A stretch of DNA of 64,000 bases from Termitomyces sp. T153 (Eukaryota > Basidiomycota > Agaricomycetes > Agaricales > Lyophyllaceae). A program made the position numbers and the translations under genes. Location of the stretch: contig JACKQL020000039.1 of NCBI GenBank assembly GCA_018296165.2, positions 1 to 64,000 on the forward strand. The letters are read 5' to 3'. The notes beneath the pieces are model-generated. The model was given only the letters and a program-made list of their open reading frames with translations. It did not search any database and was not told the DNA's origin. How positions within the stretch are numbered: the stretch's first letter is position 1; every line of letters begins with the position of its first letter. Positions 41,612 to 53,719 of this stretch are shown one piece after another.

Positions 41612-44600
41612 TTATGATAAGTGGAAGCTCCCGACTCCTTCCTGCATAGCAATCCGCAACTTTTCTTTCATCACTTCTTTGGAACTATACTCCGGTAACT
41701 TGAGGTAGTTCACGCAAGTCATCACGCTCGGAAGATAGTCATCCGCCGTAAGAGGAGGCTCATGTGGTTTGCGTACCACCGTCAACGAGGGGTTCAGTCC
41801 TCGGAAACCTGTATTCATTCGAGTTAGAACTGTTTTCCACGAAGTAATAGAAGATCATACCTCCAATCGGCAACTTTGGGCTACCAGTAATAAACTGTAA
41901 AAAGGCACGACGTGTCGAATTATCATAGGCTGAAATAATCTCAATGAGGTCGTGGATTGCTCGACTCTCGACATTGAAACCATGGTCTGCTTTCAGCGCT
42001 TCAGAAAGAGCTGTATAGTTTATGTGAGAGATAAAATAACAAAGACAAGATTATTCTTACACTCAACACTCCAGTCCTCTTCGGAATTGCCAAACAGCAT
42101 AACCAACTCATCCGCAGAGAAAGCTCGCAGATCCGTGACAGGGAACACTTTCGAGAAACCGTCTCTAAAGGCTTTTGCTTGAACCATGGCACCCTTTCCA
42201 AGTATCGCGTCTAGAACTGCATTGATGTATTCATCGACATTGTCTGAGGATACGAATAATTCTTTGCCTCCAGGCTATATAGCGAGGTTAGACAACGGTG
42301 TAATGGCCTAGTTTTTTTCCCGACCTTGAGTTCAATATCGTATCCAGGGAGGGTAAAGTCAAGTGCAAGGTCTTCTATCGAGACCGGTTCAACTTTTACA
42401 ACTTTTCGCGAAAGCTGTCTCAAAACATCAGGGGAAGCAGACTTTCAGTTGTGATTCAGCAAACCTTGTTGTTTGGCGGCTGGGATTTAAGAGTCACAAT
42501 ACTCTGTAACTTTTCGAGGGAACTTGCAAGGTCGATGTCGACAAGCTGGAAAGAAATAATATTCAACTGAGACCAGAGTGAGATTGAGCGAGTATACACG
42601 TACCTTGAGAGAAGTAATAGTGAGAGGGACCTCCTCGCCAAGTACCAATTTGAGGAAAACTTTGTTAAATGTCAAATCAATTATTCGCGAATCGAGCATT
42701 GCTTTCGCTACAAATTGTCCAATCACTCGTAGCAAATGCGTGCGTTTACTGATTTGTTTTGGATGATCAGTCGAGTTGTCAGCACTCAGACAATTAGCGA
42801 TTACTTACAGTCCACCATCACTAGCAACATCTTCTGGACTGAGAGGTGCAGCATAAAGACCACTGGGATGGCTAACATAAGGGGTTGAACCCAACGCATC
42901 AGTATCTCTCCATATCTTGAGATCCTTTCGCGCGAATTCCTTGGACACCAAAGAGTAGAATTCCAGTGTAGGCCCTAGGCCAGTTCCGACCTCCTCAAAG
43001 TACTCAACTTCAAGTATAGAGGATGAAGATCCATAAAGTTCGAAGACCTTCACAGCCGACTCAAGTATATGTTTTCGAGAGATTCTGACCTTTTGTCGTT
43101 GCAGACGTCCGAGGAAACCAATCCCATCGTCTCTGCGAGAACTGTCTTGAACACGATTTTGTTGACTTTGCCATTTCAAAATGAGGCGGGCATATCCAAA
43201 GGATGTTGACTGGAGGAAATTATAGCGCGTGGCGAATGGGAAGAGGAACGGGAAATGCTGAGGAAGGTCCAACGCCCAGTCGGGAAGACAGGAACTAGGG
43301 TCATTACGTCAAGACCTCCAAATTCGAATGTAAGCATATGACCAGCTCACCTCGCTACAATCATGGGCTCCTCCAGCTGACGCGTCAATTTGGCCGTCAA
43401 TTTGTTGTTCACAAATGCCGAGTCAGGTAAATTTCGCCTGTCTCCAGAAAAGACCAGTCGCTCGGCCTCCATTGTATTCAGTTGGTGCAATGCACGTAAC
43501 AAGCGTAGAATTTTGGCATGAGGAGCATCTTCAGGAAGGGAGGACAATGTTGGACTAAGGGACCGATTCTTTACATCTGAACCCTCCGCACGGACTGGGG
43601 AAGATCAGTTTTTAAGGCCGTAGACACATCTGGTGAACATACCATCTGATGTAGCAGCTGGACCGCTGACTTTCTTGAATTTAATCGTATATATCCCTTG
43701 CCAAATCATGCTTGGTGGTGATGCTACGGTCTTCTTACGCATCTCATGCTGATGAATTGCACCATAAATAGTTAAATCCAAGGGCAGAACGTGATCGTCC
43801 ATCGAAAATTCGAGATGCCAGTCTGTGGGTTTGGCTTTGAGGGCAGCAGCATACGAGGCCTTAATCGACTGAGGTGCTCGCAGGTTTGATGGCAGGAGTC
43901 CATCTTTTGCTGAGGAGTTGGGAGTTGCTACACGGGTTCCATCAGGTGTTTGTGCTTCTATTTTGGATCCATCTGGGACGATCGACCGTCAGTAAAGATT
44001 ATACGGTCGAGCGGCATGATGTATACCTTCAGCAACAGAAAGCATGACTGTTTTTTCTGACACAGACTGATCAGGGTCAACTTCATCATCGAAAACGTCA
44101 GCATCTATCTCCTCATCATCCGTGAAATCTGCTTGTAACTCGGAATCGACTAGGGTGTCACTAGGTGCAGTGTCAACGGAGGACCCAGCTTCAGGAGTCG
44201 GCTTGGAGACGCTATTCCCAGTTGCATTAGTAACAGGGGCCAGCGATTCGGTGTCCATACTTGATGTTCCACCAACAACCATGGAATTTTTGGCACTGAG
44301 CCGCTGGCTACGCCGCCTACCGCCTGCTGAGGTCGAAGATGCGGGATCTGGATTACTTTCGGTAGAAGATGCAGAAGGTTTTGATGATTGAGAAACATTC
44401 GCACTCGCTTCAAGGTTAGCACTAGTGTAGCCCGCGAGAGCTGCCAACATTCCATGTAGGCGAGAACCGCTACCGAGAAGGCCAGCAACCCGAGGCCGTA
44501 GATAATCGTGCAGTGCCTGGAAAGTGGCAATTGCATGAATGGATACCACGATATTATGTAGGTTTCGAGGAATATCTGAGTCATCTCCAGCAACCAGTCG

Positions 44601-47600
44601 CAGGCGCAATTGTCGGGCCAATAGAGAGGGTGAACTGCGTTTCGAATCTAAAGAAAAAGTTGATATGATGATGTATATAAGTTGTATCATTCAAACTGAC
44701 CATCAATGCCTTGGGCGACCGTAATGACGTCGAACGATTCCATTCTGGTCAGGCTCTCCTGCAACTTTTTGACCAATATCGAGAAGGGTGATGGGACACC
44801 AATCAGAGCCACTGTTTTGCGAGCACAAAACGCATCCAGCAATAATTCCTGACGCTTCCGAAGATCAGCTACGACAGAAAATTAGCTTTTATTTATAGAT
44901 AAGCTTGTTATGATAAACATACGCGTTCGTGTTTGATCAGTCGCAAACTGAAGCAAGCCTTCTACAACACCGCTTTGCAGTAATTCAAAACTGGAGACTG
45001 AGGTGTGAGGAGATGCAAAAAGCTCCGCAAGTTGCTGTAAAGCGTCAGACAACTCCTTCTCAGTTCCTTGCTGAGATGAGATACGCTCAACGATGAGGCG
45101 CAGAGCTGCAAAAGCGCTGTCTTCGACATTGGAGATATCAGTGGACAAGTGCTTGAACTGAATCACCCTCGAGCGTAGGGTAATCGCATCTTCAGGATCT
45201 AGCGACAAGGACGAGAGCTTCTTAAGTCCAGTCATAGAGCTTACCGAGATCGGAGGCGCGGGAGATGCACTCCCAGACTCTGCAGAAGTAGGCTCAGATG
45301 GATCTTTATCCTTATCTTTGGATTTGGATTTTGAGGATGTGACGAGTCGCGCAGCGATTGCTTCAATTTCGTGGAAGACCCCCTCTCTACGGAAACTCGG
45401 CTTATACAAAGCTGGAACCTTAGTCAAGAGGAGGTCGACAAGTTGGAGAGCCCCAATCACGAGCGACGGATGATCCTTTGAGGACAAAATTGACGAAGCG
45501 AAGCTGGCTACAGGTACAAACTGGCGAAATGTTAAAACAAGAGACTCAGCAACCGAAGATATGAATCTCACCGTGAGTACCTGTTTCAACCCATCTGCAT
45601 CGAGAAAACTGACGGCTTTCAACAGTCCAGTGAGTGTTTTGACTCTGACGGGTGTGATCACGCTCGCCGCATATACGTCGATAAGGATAGGAACCATGAG
45701 TTGCATGAAACGACCAACGACGACGGGCTTTGAATGCAAGAGCTCAGTCCGATCAAGATTGACAGGAACAGGTACAGTCGCAGCGGATTCCTCAGGTACA
45801 TCTACTGCAGCAGGAGTCTCCGTCGATATCGCTTCAGGAGAAGACGCATCGGCGGGTGAAGGTACGACAGCGGGATTTTCAGCGACAAGTGAAGCTAGTT
45901 TTGCAGCGGCTCTATCTGCTTTTGCTTTTGCCTTGATCATACGCGCGAGCGCCTTCTCTGTGTACCCTTTATGATCAAAAACACCATCTAGATAGGTTTA
46001 GTCGTTGGTATACTATGACATTGGGAAAGAAATGTCATACCTTTGGGCAGAGGCGGCATTAACTCAGAGGCAAGGCTCAATGCTTCTTCGACTTGATCCT
46101 TGGGTCGATGAGCCAGATTTTCCATGACTGTCATATCGGCCAACCCCCCACCCAGACCCTGGCCGCCTTTTGCATTGCCCTGTTCCTGCCCATTCTCAAC
46201 AAGTGAAGGCAAGACTCCAGTGAGTATCTGATACAGTGTGTCAACAATGTCAGCTTCCAAGAGCGCGATCGTAATCTTCGGACTAGCTCGCGTTGCGGTT
46301 GCCAGTGCACGTAGTAACAGAGTGTATGTATTTGGAGCAACCAAGGAAGATCCACCCGCTGGAAGAAGTAACGTATTTATGGCTTTAATCAAGTCTGTGT
46401 CAACTAATTCCTCCAGGTTATCGGTTGATGCACGATAGTAAGAGTCAATGACACGAATGACACAAAGACAGGCGAATTCAACAAGCCTCTGGTCGGAATA
46501 GGTCAGACAGTTCCTGATTGTAGGCCAGACACCTTTGATCATAGGGAAATGTTCGGAAGCGACATTCCGGCAACAGTTGGAGGCGGCTTGCAAAGCTGTA
46601 CGTTGTACCGCAATAGAGAAAAAATCCAGATAGCTGAGGAGAGCAGCGAGCCCACCCTCACGAACAATCGAACTAGGAAATTCCTCGGAAATTTTTTCCA
46701 TTGTCTAAAATAGGACTTGAGTGCCTGATAGAGATACGATGACTGAACTCACACTCAGAGTCTGCTCGGCGAGATCGATATAAGAAATTTCAATCAACTT
46801 GCTGCAAAGCACAGGGATTGCACCGTGATACACAACGGTGTGTGCAACGCCAGGTAGAGCTTCCATTAGGTTTGCCAGACAGCGACAAGCGAGGACTTGA
46901 GCTTCAAGATTCTCATCACCCTGGTAGGTGTTACCAGTGCTCATAGCTAACGCAGCAGCAAGGGCGGCATCTTCATCTTGCTCTGTATGATCCTCGTCTC
47001 CGTCTTCATCCTCATCTTCGTCGGCTCCATGGCCACCTAGGATTTTGACTAGTTCACGGACGAATTGCTCAACTTGGAACGATCCAGCTAGCGTGTCCTC
47101 GGTGCTGATGCTAAGAAGTTCGCTCAATTCTTGAAGGGTAAGAAGTCGAGTGGTAGGGTCGGCCGTAGGTTTGATGTTGTTAAGCATGGTCTTAAGTCGC
47201 GATGACAGCGACATCATGTACGAGCCAAACTGTCGATAATCTCCAAAAATTGCCATCGCCGTCGAAGCGTCCATGTTACCTGGAACGGGAGGGTCGCTAG
47301 ACGGCATCATAACATCTCCATTACCTTCATCGTCATCGTCGTCGTCGCCGTCATCATCTCCGTCGTGATTTTCACCTGCCTCTCCAATACCTGTCTTGTC
47401 TTCATTTTCATCAGGACACACTTCATGCTCCGACTTATAGGGAGCGTCCAACATCTCTACATCTTCATCTTCAATTCGAGATGAGCTCGCAACTGAGATC
47501 TTCGTCTTGACAGATGCCATCTTCTCCTTGTTAGATGCTCTGGAACGAAGGATCAAAACTGAAAAAGCATGAGATATAGGCATTGCAAAGCCTACCGAGT

Positions 47601-48208
47601 CTTGCGCGGCATGATAGGTTGAGTATTTGATCGGAGGGAATAGTATGTCCTCTGGCGTTTGGAGAAGCCGTTTGCGTTTTCTTCGTCAGAGGCAGGTTCG
47701 GGAACGGCACGTTTCTTGCCTTTGGGGTCTAGGACTGATTCGTTGATAGTCGATGGGGCAGAGGCTGATGAAGGCACTCGTCGGGTGCTAGAGATGTTCG
47801 GATGAGTGCTTTTGTGTCCGAAAAATGCCAATCGATGGTGACTGACCGTCTGGTAGTGCGAGGTGCAGTTTCCTCGGGGAGATCGTTCACTTTTCCCTTT
47901 CCCTTTCCTGAGATGGTTTCGCGGGAACGTTTAGACTTGAGGGTGGTAGCGCGGGTACTCCGAAGCACGACAGTATCAGTAAGCGAAGCCGCCGAAGATG
48001 ATGGAAGTTGAGATTGCTGAGTTGTAGAGTCACGGTCCTTCTCGTTGGATTTCTGCTTGGACTTGAGCTTTGCGGCTTTGACCCGGGCACTGGAGCGTAA
48101 TGTCTTGGAATCGGTAGAAATAGCAGAGGGTTGGTCGAGTTGTCGTCTGGCTGTCGATGTACTGGCACTGCTTGTGGCTTCTTGATGATGGAGGGGTTGT
48201 AAGTCCAT
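41612..48208 (-). CDS. UFD4: HECT ubiquitin ligase Ufd4/TRIP12
   Basis: Large E3 (roughly 1900 residues) of the ubiquitin-fusion-degradation pathway. ATG gives [14 protein letters not shown]. The N-terminal 400 residues are low-complexity, basic then acidic. Then the armadillo-like region: [75 protein letters not shown]. The HECT domain includes [40 protein letters not shown] and [11 protein letters not shown], and the end carries [16 protein letters not shown] with the thioester Cys in TCVNYLKLP. More than a dozen short introns. A possible TATA lies about 110 bp upstream of the ATG. Confidence 0.93.
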
Positions 48209-48769
48209 TTAGTGCATGCCCCAAGCCATCGATTCCAATGTGAGCGTTGGAGGAGGCGCGGACGTCGAGCCTGTGAGGTTGCGAGACCACGCACGCTTTC
48301 GACAATCTCGTCTTATATAAGCACCGGTGGCGCTTATTGACTGCGATTGACTGTCCCTATTTAGGACAGCCGAGTACTCGAGAGGACAATGGGACGTTTA
48401 TATATCTCAGACAAGGACACTCGCTATAATGGCTGAAAGGAGCAGCTACCCACGAGATCATAATCTGAAGTCGCCCCGTCTTATAGACTTATTATTTACA
48501 CTCGATATCAAGTTGCATTGAGCAATTAGTACTGGTACGGTCGCAACCGACTGAAAAGCTGTATACCTAGATCCCGCTTCGTGTAATATAATTACGACAA
48601 CTGGGAAGAACTTCTGAGCAGACGTTTATATCGCACATGCAGTCCACCGTCTGTTGTGTATATGTCCTGACATGTCTGAAAAAGTGGGCTTCAGTGACAT
48701 AATATTGTGTAACGGAGGAATCATCTTCATGAAGTACCAGACACCTCAGTATTTGAATTACTAGACATA
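48209..48769. promoter_or_regulatory. UFD4 promoter region with TATA and small hairpin
   Basis: On the minus strand CTTATATAAG lies about 105-112 bp before the UFD4 start. A 6-bp inverted repeat CTGTCC/GGACAG with a 7-nt loop occurs at 48351-48369, followed by more AT-rich DNA. The left-hand part of the interval is 5' and the right-hand part 3' sequence of the aminotransferase gene. No gene seen. Confidence 0.45.
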
Positions 48770-50725
48770 TCAAACAGCCACCTCTTTCAATACCTCTTCA
48801 ACGCTTTGCACCAAGATATCAGCGATCTTCTTAATTTGCTCCTGCGTAACGATGTAGGCGGGCGCCAAGATGATGTGATCACCCTTGGTTCCTTCCACGT
48901 TGGATCCACCAGTCCTACCGGTTATGAGGAGGCCCAGTTCGAGAGCACGAGCCTGGACACGAAAAGCGAATGCCTCATCTCCGAAATCGAGATCAGTTGC
49001 ATCTGTAAAGTCGAATTCAATGCCCCAGAATCCACCACCTCCGCGAATGTCAAAGATGTAGGGAGCGGCCAGGGCATTAGGACCTTTCAAGCCTGCCTGC
49101 AAGAGGGATTCTAGAGGTGTGATGGAATACAATTGATCTTCTATTTTGTTGGTTCACAAACCTAGATATACACCTTGTTTACGGACGTTCTCAAGGAGAT
49201 TTTCCGATTCAATCACGTTCTGAACTGCGAGAGCTGCTGCGCAGGCGACAGGGTGAGCCTAAATTAATGGTAAAAGTAGATTAAGACCTGTAGCATCGGA
49301 AAACATGAGCACCTTACCTGAAAAGTATGGCCAAACTTCCATGACCCTGAGCCATTCTTGATTCCGTCAGCAACCTTGCTGGACATGAGAACAGCTCCAA
49401 TAGGAGCATAACTATATGCAATTAAGTAGCACGGCGCATCACCAAGGATTATTACGTACCCTCCTCCCAGACTTTTAGCAACTGCTTGAATATCAGGCTA
49501 TTGAAAAACTATCAACGAAGGCAGATTGTAGACGAATCGAGCAACGTACTGCTACGTCGTCACCAAATGATTCCCAGCCATGCAAGGTTCCCATGCCTAT
49601 GATAGTGATGAGTTTGGAGTCAACAAATCACTCTGAGATACTCACGGCCCATCCCGCTCATGACCTAGGGTAAGAGCAGGTTAATCACACGTGAGATTGT
49701 ATCACACGCCAGAACTTACCTCGTCGAGAATAAAGAGTGCGCCATACTTGTCACAAACCGATTTCATGGCTTCAGACATCTAGTTTAAGCCAGGACAACG
49801 GTCAACAAGCACAGACGTACCTTTGAAGTAGCCCTTGGGAGCCGGCACAACACCGGTCGTAGCACCTACGACTGTCTCTGCAACGACTATGATTGAGATA
49901 AGCCACTGAAGGCTAGGATGAGCAAAGAAAAATTTACATCCGATGATGGTGTCTGGTCCAAGAGAAATGAACTTGTCTTCGAGCTCTTTCCTCAGACGCT
50001 CCACGTATTGTTCTTCTGTTTCGTCTGGTTTTTGAAATCGCTTTGCGTATGCAGGAGACACGTGGTGAAAACGCTCCGTATTCAGAAGATCAGCATATGG
50101 AGCACGTCGAATAGGGCGATAAGAAAGAGATAATGTCGTTAAAGAGTCACCGTGGAACGAGAGTTGTCGCGCAATATAATTTTTGCGCTGTGGCTGTCTA
50201 ATTTCGACATAGTACTTAAAGACCTATGAGATAGTTATGGATCAGAAGTAGACGTTCATACTTGCTTGCCGAGCATGATGATACTCTCCATAGCCTCGGT
50301 ACCTGGTATGAGGTGGAATCGTTAAGGAACTGGAGAATTCGAGGGGACCCACCTCCACATACGAATCCACATGCACCAAAGGCTCCTCTGCTCGTAGATA
50401 TCAGTTTCTTTGCCAAAGACTCCGCAGGTCGATTCGACAACTGCATGCTATAGACATCTAGACGGTTGAATCATGGATACAAAGAAATAAGAGCGCGTTC
50501 AATAGACGTACATGATACATTGTCAATCTGGTCTTTCATCGCCTGGATTACCTTTGGGTGGCTATTCCCCAGGCAGGCTACACCAGTTCCTCCGACGGCA
50601 TCAAGGACTCGTCTGCCATCTTCAAGGTTGATGTACATGCCCTCCGCACTCTTGGCAACGGGTGGCGTCAAGGGAGTTCTATGGAGGATAGCCGTTGGCC
50701 GGGAAAACTTGGACTGAGCGGACAT
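48770..50725 (-). CDS. Class III PLP aminotransferase, copy 1
   Basis: Start MSAQSKFSRPTAILHRTPLT, then LEDGRRVLDAVGGTGVACLG; VCGGTEAMESIIMLGKQ; FHGNTLATLSLSYHPIRRAP; the cofactor region FILDEVMSGMGRMGTLHGWE; the Lys of VAKSLGGGYAPIGAVLMSS that binds PLP; and the C-terminus FDIRGGGGFWGIEFDF ... EVLKEVAV. This is the ornithine/GABA-type fold, which moves an amino group from an omega-amino or similar donor to an oxo-acid. Substrate unknown. Many 50-60-nt introns. A tandem copy follows on the same strand; the middle of the two genes is nearly identical even in introns. Confidence 0.88.
49621..50187 (-). repeat. Near-identical tract shared by the aminotransferase copies (copy 1 side)
   Basis: Pairs with 52400-52965 at an offset of 2779, then 2778 bp. 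From 49621 to about 50100 I count six substitutions and one 1-bp indel, introns included; mismatches rise sharply past 50140. The flanking exons are only about 85% alike. The abrupt change in similarity points to gene conversion. Confidence 0.75.
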
Positions 50726-51544
50726 AATGCCAGTGAGCGTGGGTGACAGGTTGCAAAAATTCAGAAGCAAGTCAACTGCACTGCAATTTAACTTGCCATA
50801 CTTCTCTCAAGTCAAGATTCACGTGGGTGTCATGACGGAATATTATCAAATGAACATATATCATGCTGGGGTGAGAAGAGAAGAAACAGCAACCGATGGC
50901 AGGTATGAGACGGAACATGTCGAGAATTGAGACGCACTTGGCGACAAGACATCATCAAACACTTGTTCAAGAAATACTCCTGGCAAGTATAGCCTTCATG
51001 CAGTCATGCAGAAGGAAAGTGAGATCGATATTCTGCTTTGTTCAACGGTGGAGGAGGCCGCTAGGTACTAGGAAGCGACCTGTCATGATCATGATGATCA
51101 AAACCAAACCCTCGTGATGCCAGATATCATTGTGACTCGAATAACAGTGAGCCCAGAGTGGTTCAAATCCAGTCCACAAAGAGATGCCACTGAAGCAACT
51201 AAAAGTTCGTAGACAAATCACAAGCAAAGCCAGCTTGCCATTCTGATCGCTCTTTGATCGCTCTCTTCGAAAATTTCCAAAACTGGACATTTCGCGGCCC
51301 ACCAGCCGGATCATCGTTCAACTCAAATGCATCTATACCGGAAATTTGGCGCCTCTCCACAGAATTACATTATCATTTCACTCGAACTCAAAACGATCAG
51401 ATATAAAGGTGTGTCGATCTTTTAAAAAAACTACATTTTGCAGCTCCCTGTGTTTTTGCAACCCATGTGATAGTAGTAAGAATAACAGAGGAATCATCTC
51501 CATGAAATATCAGACGCCGCAAGGGATTTAAATTACTAGGGAAA
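50726..51544. other. Spacer between the two aminotransferase genes
   Basis: Promoter of copy 1 and 3' region of copy 2, about 820 bp. No ORF with support. The string GGTTCAAATCC near 51170 resembles a tRNA B-box but no tRNA fold surrounds it. The two genes' upstream regions do not look alike beyond the first exon. Confidence 0.45.
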
Positions 51545-53510
51545 TCAAACAGTTGCCTCTTTCAATATCTCTTCAATGCTTTGCACCAAGATATCAGCAA
51601 TCGTCTCAATCTGCTCCTTTGTAATGATATACGCAGGCGCCAGGATAATGTGATCACCCGTGGTTCCTTCCAAGTTAGATCCACCGGTCATGCCAATGAT
51701 GATGAGGCCGAGTTCAAGAGCACGGGCCTGAACACGGAAAGCAAATGCTGTCTCCCCGAAGTCGAGATTGCTCGCATTGGTAAAGTCAAATTCAATACCC
51801 CAGAACCCACCACCTCCGCGAATGTCGAAGGTATACGGAGCGGCGAGGGCATTCGGGCCTTTCAAACCTATCTCCAAGAGGGATTCTAAAGGTGTGATGA
51901 GATGCAGTTATTGTCATATTTCACTGGTTTACAAACCTAGATGTGCGCCCTGTTTTCGAACGTTCTCAAGGATATTTTCCGATTCAATCACGTTCTGAAC
52001 CGCAAGAGCTGCTGAGCAAGCGATAGGGTGACCCTATAGAAGTGTGAAGCCTATTGGAAATCTCTCGTAGACCAGCAATGGGGGATCCTCACTTGATAAG
52101 TATGGCCATGCTTCCATAAACCCGAGCCATTCTTGATTCCGTCAGCAACTTTTTGGGACATGAGAACAGCTCCAATAGGAGCATAACTTTACGTGGTTCA
52201 GCAGTACGAGCGCATTAGTAAGAATTATTGCGCACCCTCCCCCCAAACCTTTAGCAACTGCTTGAATATCAGGCTATTGATTAAGGGGCATCAACGAGAG
52301 CCAGCTGTGAATAATATGAAGAACGTACTGCCACGTTGTCACCAAATGATTCCCAGCCATGCAAGGTTCCCATGCCTATTGAAGTGATGAGTTTGGAGTC
52401 AACAAATAACTCTGAGATGCTCACGGCCCATCCCGCTCATGACCTAGGGTAAGAGCAGGTTAATCACACGTGAGATTGTATCACACGCCAGAACTTACCT
52501 CGTCGAGAATAAAGAGTGCGCCATACTTGTCACAAACCGATTTCATGGCTTCAGACATCTAGTTTAAGCCAGGACTACGGTCAACAAGCACAGACGTACC
52601 TTTGAAGTAGCCCTTGGGAGCCGGCACAACACCGGTCGTAGCACCTACGACTGTCTCTGCAACGACTATGATTGAGATAAGCCACTGAAGGCTAGATGAG
52701 CAGAGAAAAATTTACATCCAATGACGGTGTCTGGTCCAAGAGAAATGAACTTGTCTTCGAGCTCTTTCCTCAGACGCTCCACGTATTGTTCTTCTGTTTC
52801 GTCTGGTTTTTGAAATCGCTTTGCGTATGCAGGAGACACGTGGTGAAAACGCTCCGTATTCAGAAGATCAATATATGGAGCACGTCGGATAGGGTGATAA
52901 GAGAGAGATAATGTCGCTAGAGAGTTGCCGTGGAACGAGAGTTGTCGCGCAATATAATTTTTGCGCTGTGGCTGTCCAATCTCCGCGTAGTACTTGTAAA
53001 CCTGTCAGATAGTTACGGATCGGAAGAGTGTAGAAGTTCATACTTGCTTGCCGAGCTTGATAACACTCTCCATGGCCTCGGTACCTGGTGTGAGGTGGAA
53101 TCGTCAAGGAACTGGAAACATTGAGGTTACCCACCTCCACATACGAATCCACATGTAGAGAAAGCTCCTTTGCTCGTAGAAATCAATTTATTTGCCAGAG
53201 ACTCTGCGGGTCGATTCGATAATTGCATGTTATAGACATCTATACGGCCGAACCATGGATACGATCATTGGATGAGAACGCGTGTAACAGACGTACATGA
53301 TAGATTGTCAATCTGATCTTTCATCGCCTGGATTACCTTTGGATGGCTATTCCCCAGGCAGGTTACAGCGGCTCCTCCAACGGCATCGAGAACTCGTCTA
53401 CCGTCTTCGAGGTCGACGTAAATACCCTCTGCACCCTTGGCAACGGGTGGCGTCCAGGGAGTCCTATGGAGGATGGCTGTTGGGCGGGTGAACTTGGATT
53501 GAGCGGACAT
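51545..53510 (-). CDS. Class III PLP aminotransferase, copy 2
   Basis: Same order and intron positions as copy 1. Start MSAQSKFTRPTAILHRTPWT, then LEDGRRVLDAVGGAAVTCLG; APIGAVLMSQKVADGIKNGS; end GGGFWGIEFDFTNASNLDFG ... EILKEATV. Terminal exons differ from copy 1 by roughly 15% at the nucleotide level by eye, whereas about 480-570 bp in the middle differ at only a handful of positions. Frame appears intact, so both copies are probably functional. Head-to-head with PSO2, 209 bp apart. Confidence 0.88.
52400..52965 (-). repeat. Near-identical tract shared by the aminotransferase copies (copy 2 side)
   Basis: Partner of the tract at 49621-50187. One base is missing in an intron (CTAGATG against CTAGGATG). 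Similarity also covers intron sequence, which selection on protein alone would not explain. Confidence 0.75.
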
Positions 53511-53719
53511 GGTGAGGGTAGGGCTGGAGCAAGGACAGCTGCCAACCGGATCGGATCGGTCATAACTGAAGTCGTGTCCACGACATTATCAGATATGGGT
53601 TGTTACAGGTGAAAGAAACAGAGTTGATTTAGAAAATCAAGCCTAAGTAAGTAAAGTTTGTCACAGATTCAGACAATCAGACGCTGTCACACCATCGGCC
53701 TGTCACCTCTCCAGCTCCC
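53511..53719. promoter_or_regulatory. Divergent promoter, aminotransferase copy 2 / PSO2
   Basis: 209 bp between outward-facing start codons. No TATA found. A bidirectional promoter is inferred from spacing only. Confidence 0.45.

Noticed and set aside
47802..48011. Short + frame inside UFD4
   Set aside because: Complement of the low-complexity N-terminal exon of UFD4.
51165..51180. Possible tRNA B-box GGTTCAAATCC between the aminotransferases
   Set aside because: The 5-bp arms around it do not pair and no A-box or acceptor stem is found at the right distance on either strand.
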